Part shown: positions 61,498 to 64,000 of the stretch, one piece after another
How positions within the stretch are numbered: the stretch's first letter is position 1
Layout: each line of letters opens with the position of its first letter
Assembly (NCBI GenBank): GCA_965243345.1
Contig: CBDEUR010000003.1
Coordinates: forward strand, 1,736,001 to 1,800,000
Origin: Bin52 sp965243345
GTDB lineage: Bacteria; Pseudomonadota; Alphaproteobacteria; Thalassobaculales; Thalassobaculaceae
Reading direction: 5' to 3'
DNA: 64,000 nucleotides
The notes under the pieces: generated by a model
What the model was told of the DNA's origin: nothing
Database searches by the model: none
What the model saw: only the letters and a program-made list of their open reading frames with translations
Made by a program: the position numbers and the translations under genes

Positions 61498-62562
61498 ATG
61501 GCCGGGAGCCTCAACGTACTCGTGCTCGGAGCGTCCTACGGGTCGCTGCTTGCAACCAAGATCCTGATGGCCGGCCATTCCGCCACCCTGATCTGCCTCC
61601 CCGCCGAAGCGGAGCTGATCAACAGCGAGGGAACCCTTGTTCGCATGCCGGTGCGCGGCCGGGACGGGCTGGTCGACATTCCGAGCCGGGACCTGCCGGG
61701 GCGGCTGGACGCTGGCGGACCGGGTGCGGTCGATCCGGCCGACTACGACCTCGCGGTGCTGGCCATGCAGGAACCGCAGTACCGTTCCGAGGATGTGCGC
61801 ACACTGCTCAACCGGGTCTTCGAATGCCGCGTTCCGTGCATGTCGATCATGAACATGCCGCCGCTGCCGTACCTGAAGCGGATTTCCGGCCTCGATACCG
61901 ATCCATGCCGGACCAGCTACGCGGATGCCACGGTCTGGGACGGCCTTGATCCCGACCTGATGACACTGTGCAGTCCGGATCCGCAGGCGTTCCGCCCTCC
62001 GGACCAGCCGGTCAACGTGCTGCAGGTACGCCTGCCCACCAATTTCAAGTCGGCCCGTTTCAGTTCGGACAGCCACACCGCAGTCCTGCGCCGCCTGGAG
62101 GCCGACATCCTGGCATCCCGGTTCGAGGTGAACGGCGAGGCGCTCGAGATCCCGGTCAAGCTCCGGGTGCACGAGTCGCTGTTCGTGCCCATGGCCAAGT
62201 GGTGCATGCTGATCGCCGGCAACTACCGATGTGTCGGAACCGACGAGGTGCGACCGATTCGCGATGCGGTGCACGACGATCTCTCGCAGTCGCGCGCCAT
62301 CTACGACTGGGTTGCCGGTCTCTGCGTCGAGCTCGGCGCCAACGGCAACGACATGGTGCCGTTCGACAAGTACGCCGACGCGGCCCGTTCCCTGGTCACC
62401 CCGTCATCCGCCGCCCGGGCACTCGCCGCGGGCGCGCCGCAGATCGAGCGGGTCGACCGGCTGGTGCAGACCCTGGGCGCGACGCGGGGCCGGCAGCTCG
62501 AGGCCATCGACGGCATCGTAAGCCGGGTCGACGGCTGGCTGGAACGCAACCGCGCCGCTTGA
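61498..62562 (+). CDS. Ketopantoate reductase-like (ApbA/PanE) NAD(P)-binding protein
   Basis: This 354-residue protein begins with NVLVLGASYGSLLATKILMAGH, a GxGxxG-like nucleotide-binding start in modified form. AEAELINSEGTLVRMPVRG follows, as in ApbA/PanE proteins. The second half has KLRVHESLFVPMAKWCMLIAGNYRC, in the place of the catalytic-lysine helix. It resembles a branch of ketopantoate-reductase-like proteins in opine or small-molecule metabolism; the exact reaction is unknown. The EamA permease follows after 22 bp, so they may act together on one compound. Confidence 0.7.
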   Translation: MAGSLNVLVLGASYGSLLATKILMAGHSATLICLPAEAELINSEGTLVRMPVRGRDGLVDIPSRDLPGRLDAGGPGAVDPADYDLAVLAMQEPQYRSEDVRTLLNRVFECRVPCMSIMNMPPLPYLKRISGLDTDPCRTSYADATVWDGLDPDLMTLCSPDPQAFRPPDQPVNVLQVRLPTNFKSARFSSDSHTAVLRRLEADILASRFEVNGEALEIPVKLRVHESLFVPMAKWCMLIAGNYRCVGTDEVRPIRDAVHDDLSQSRAIYDWVAGLCVELGANGNDMVPFDKYADAARSLVTPSSAARALAAGAPQIERVDRLVQTLGATRGRQLEAIDGIVSRVDGWLERNRAA

Positions 62563-62584
62563 CGCCATCCCGGGCCGGCCCGGG

Positions 62585-63451
62585 ATGGGCGGGTTGACCA
62601 GCGCGGCGCCGGCGATCTTCGTCATCCTGTGGAGTTCGGCCTTCGTCGGCGCGCGCTACGGCCTGCCGCATGCGGATCCCCTGACCTTCCTTGCGACGCG
62701 TTTTGCGCTTGTCACCGCCGTACTCGCGTGCTGCGCACTCGCTGTCCGTGCGCCCTGGCCGCGGGGCTCCGTCGCATGGGGGCATGTCGCCCTGGTCGGT
62801 TTCCTGGTGCAGGGCGTGTACCTGGCCGGCACCTTCGTCGCCATCGATCTCGGTGTCCCGGTCGGCGTCGTTGCCCTCATTCTCGGCCTGCAGCCGATCC
62901 TGACCATGGTCTGGACCTGGGCCCGCGGCGGAACGGACGGCCGCATCACCGGGATGCAGGCGCTGGGCGTCTTTCTCGGTTTCGCCGGTCTGGTCCTGGT
63001 CCTGTGGGATCGTCTCGACCCGGGCGAGATGAAGTTCCTGACGGTGCTTCCGGTCATCATCGGCCTGCTGTGCATCTCGGCCGGTACCCTGCACCAGCGC
63101 CGGTACTGCGCCGGCATGAACCTGCTGACCGGCGGCGCCATCCAGTCGGCCACGGCAATGCTGGCCGCCGGGGCGGCGGCGTGGGCGTTCGAGGAGATGC
63201 GCATCGACTGGAACGTCGACTTCATCGGGGCACTGGCCTGGATGGTCATCGTGGTCTCTCTCGGCGCCCACTCGCTGTTCCTGTTCCTGTTGCGCCGCAA
63301 CCAGGCAACGAGGGTGACCAGCCTGTTCTACCTGACTCCGCCGGCAGCGGCCGTCATGGCCTGGGCCATGTTCGACGAGACACTGACCGTCATCGCACTC
63401 GCGGGGATGGCCGTGACCGTTGCCGGCGTCGCCCTGGCCACCCGCGAGTGA
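62585..63451 (+). CDS. EamA/DMT family transporter
   Basis: This 288-residue membrane protein has ten hydrophobic segments in two EamA repeats. Typical pieces are IFVILWSSAFVGARYGLPHADPLTFLATRF, GVPVGVVALILGLQPILTMVW in the first repeat and ATRVTSLFYLTPPAAAVMAWAMFDETLT in the second. The family exports amino acids, metabolites or drugs. It is adjacent to the ketopantoate-reductase-like gene and shares its direction. The substrate is not known. Confidence 0.9.
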   Translation: MGGLTSAAPAIFVILWSSAFVGARYGLPHADPLTFLATRFALVTAVLACCALAVRAPWPRGSVAWGHVALVGFLVQGVYLAGTFVAIDLGVPVGVVALILGLQPILTMVWTWARGGTDGRITGMQALGVFLGFAGLVLVLWDRLDPGEMKFLTVLPVIIGLLCISAGTLHQRRYCAGMNLLTGGAIQSATAMLAAGAAAWAFEEMRIDWNVDFIGALAWMVIVVSLGAHSLFLFLLRRNQATRVTSLFYLTPPAAAVMAWAMFDETLTVIALAGMAVTVAGVALATRE

Positions 63452-63756
63452 CCGGGCAACTGCGGGCGCGAAAATGCGTCGCCAGAGGATGACCCGCCCG
63501 TGTCCCTGCCCGGGAAGGTGAGGCAGGACCGGAGCGCAGGTGTCCCTGGAACTCCCGAGAGATGGAACCGGGGCTGGAGGCCGGACGGAGGGCGCCGGGC
63601 CCGGCTGGCTGCCAACCACGTAACGGGAGAAAGGCACCATCATCGGGACGCCGCGACGCCGGTGTCTGGCTACCTGTTCCCGTCCACGCGAACCGTGCAT
63701 GAAACGGCGCGATCCCTGGCAAACGACGGCGCCTTCAATCCGCGCACCGGCACGGC
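63452..63756. other. Non-coding stretch before IS21-B copy 2
   Basis: About 305 bp between the permease and the second IS21-B copy. No gene or signal was recognised. Confidence 0.4.
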
Positions 63757-64000
63757 TGCGGATTCCGACATACTTGACCGCGGTTCTGGTGGGATTTGAC
63801 CGTAGTTCTGGCAGGACTTGACCGCCCGGGACCGGGCGCGGTGCCATGTCTCTCGGTCTTGGTGGGGTTCCTCCGTCGTTGTTTCAGGGGGCTGGCCGGG
63901 GCCAGCCCGGTGCGAGCGTAAGCGAGCCCTGGTGGCCCTGCAAAGGCCTTTGGGGCGCGGCGGCAAGCTCCATACATAGCATGCCGCCGCGCGCGCCCCG
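63757..64000 (-). mobile_element. Left end of a second IS21-B copy, cut by the window edge
   Basis: The last 244 bp match 34748-34991 with two differences (63848 and 63887). The orientation is the same as the first copy. The boundary is at TGC at 63757, because the bases before it differ between copies (a at 34747, c at 63756). The istB end lies beyond the window. Confidence 0.93.

Noticed and set aside
62396..63847. A 483-codon minus-strand frame over the EamA permease gene
   Set aside because: It is charged, low in complexity and mirrors a clear ten-span permease.

Overview
The window comes from a high-GC alphaproteobacterium, most likely Rhodospirillales-like. The markers are a GcrA-type regulator, an EipB/DUF1849 envelope protein, HdaA, an alphaproteobacterial aa3-oxidase subunit IV and DinB with an N-terminal zinc ribbon. 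I saw no tRNA, rRNA or CRISPR array.

Layout. Positions 1-28.2 kb are ordinary chromosome. They hold a polysaccharide-deacetylase start, an Asp/Glu-racemase-family gene and pepN; gcrA and an MFS exporter; asparaginase-family, D-2-hydroxyacid dehydrogenase, ROK kinase and dinB; eipB; and a TRAP transporter locus (dctQ, dctM, a quinone oxidoreductase, dctP, ridA). Then come a lipoprotein, rnd converging on a long minus-strand run (DUF2066, AI-2E permease, hdaA, SDR, ppk, ppx), purM-purN, the small cox subunit IV gene and ndk.

Positions 28.6-40.8 kb are an accessory region rich in insertion sequences. A complete IS21-family element (IS21-A, 28585-30922, 5-bp target duplication) lies next to a decaying aromatic catabolic locus. 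On the minus strand, kynA and kynB (tryptophan to kynurenine) are followed by a 5' stub of kynU. On the plus strand there is a frameshifted nitrilase and a gentisate 1,2-dioxygenase-like gene split by a second IS21 element (IS21-B, 34748-37653). IS21-B has a 7-bp target duplication, and removing it restores a 374-codon frame. The left end of a near-identical IS21-B copy enters at 63757, in the same orientation.

Positions 40.8-54.8 kb return to metabolism: hyuB, a SprT-like metalloprotease and hyuA; a cupin protein; an NAD-dependent molybdenum formate dehydrogenase whose NuoE- and NuoF-like parts are fused; an isopenicillin-N-synthase-type oxygenase; a secreted protein; and a sulfatase.

Positions 54.8-59.8 kb are a mobile-element graveyard. 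It holds TraC conjugation-ATPase remains, a dead tyrosine recombinase, two apparently intact lower-GC cargo genes (one possibly nuclease-like, one peptidase-M15-like), an orphan structured-RNA-like stretch and an IS630 transposase fragment. The last core block (59.8-63.5 kb) carries a DUF4213/DUF364 protein, a phytanoyl-CoA-dioxygenase-family enzyme, a ketopantoate-reductase-like protein and an EamA permease.

The best targets for follow-up are the structured-RNA-like stretch at about 58.2-58.4 kb, the two lower-GC cargo genes beside it, and the multiply broken kynurenine/gentisate locus.
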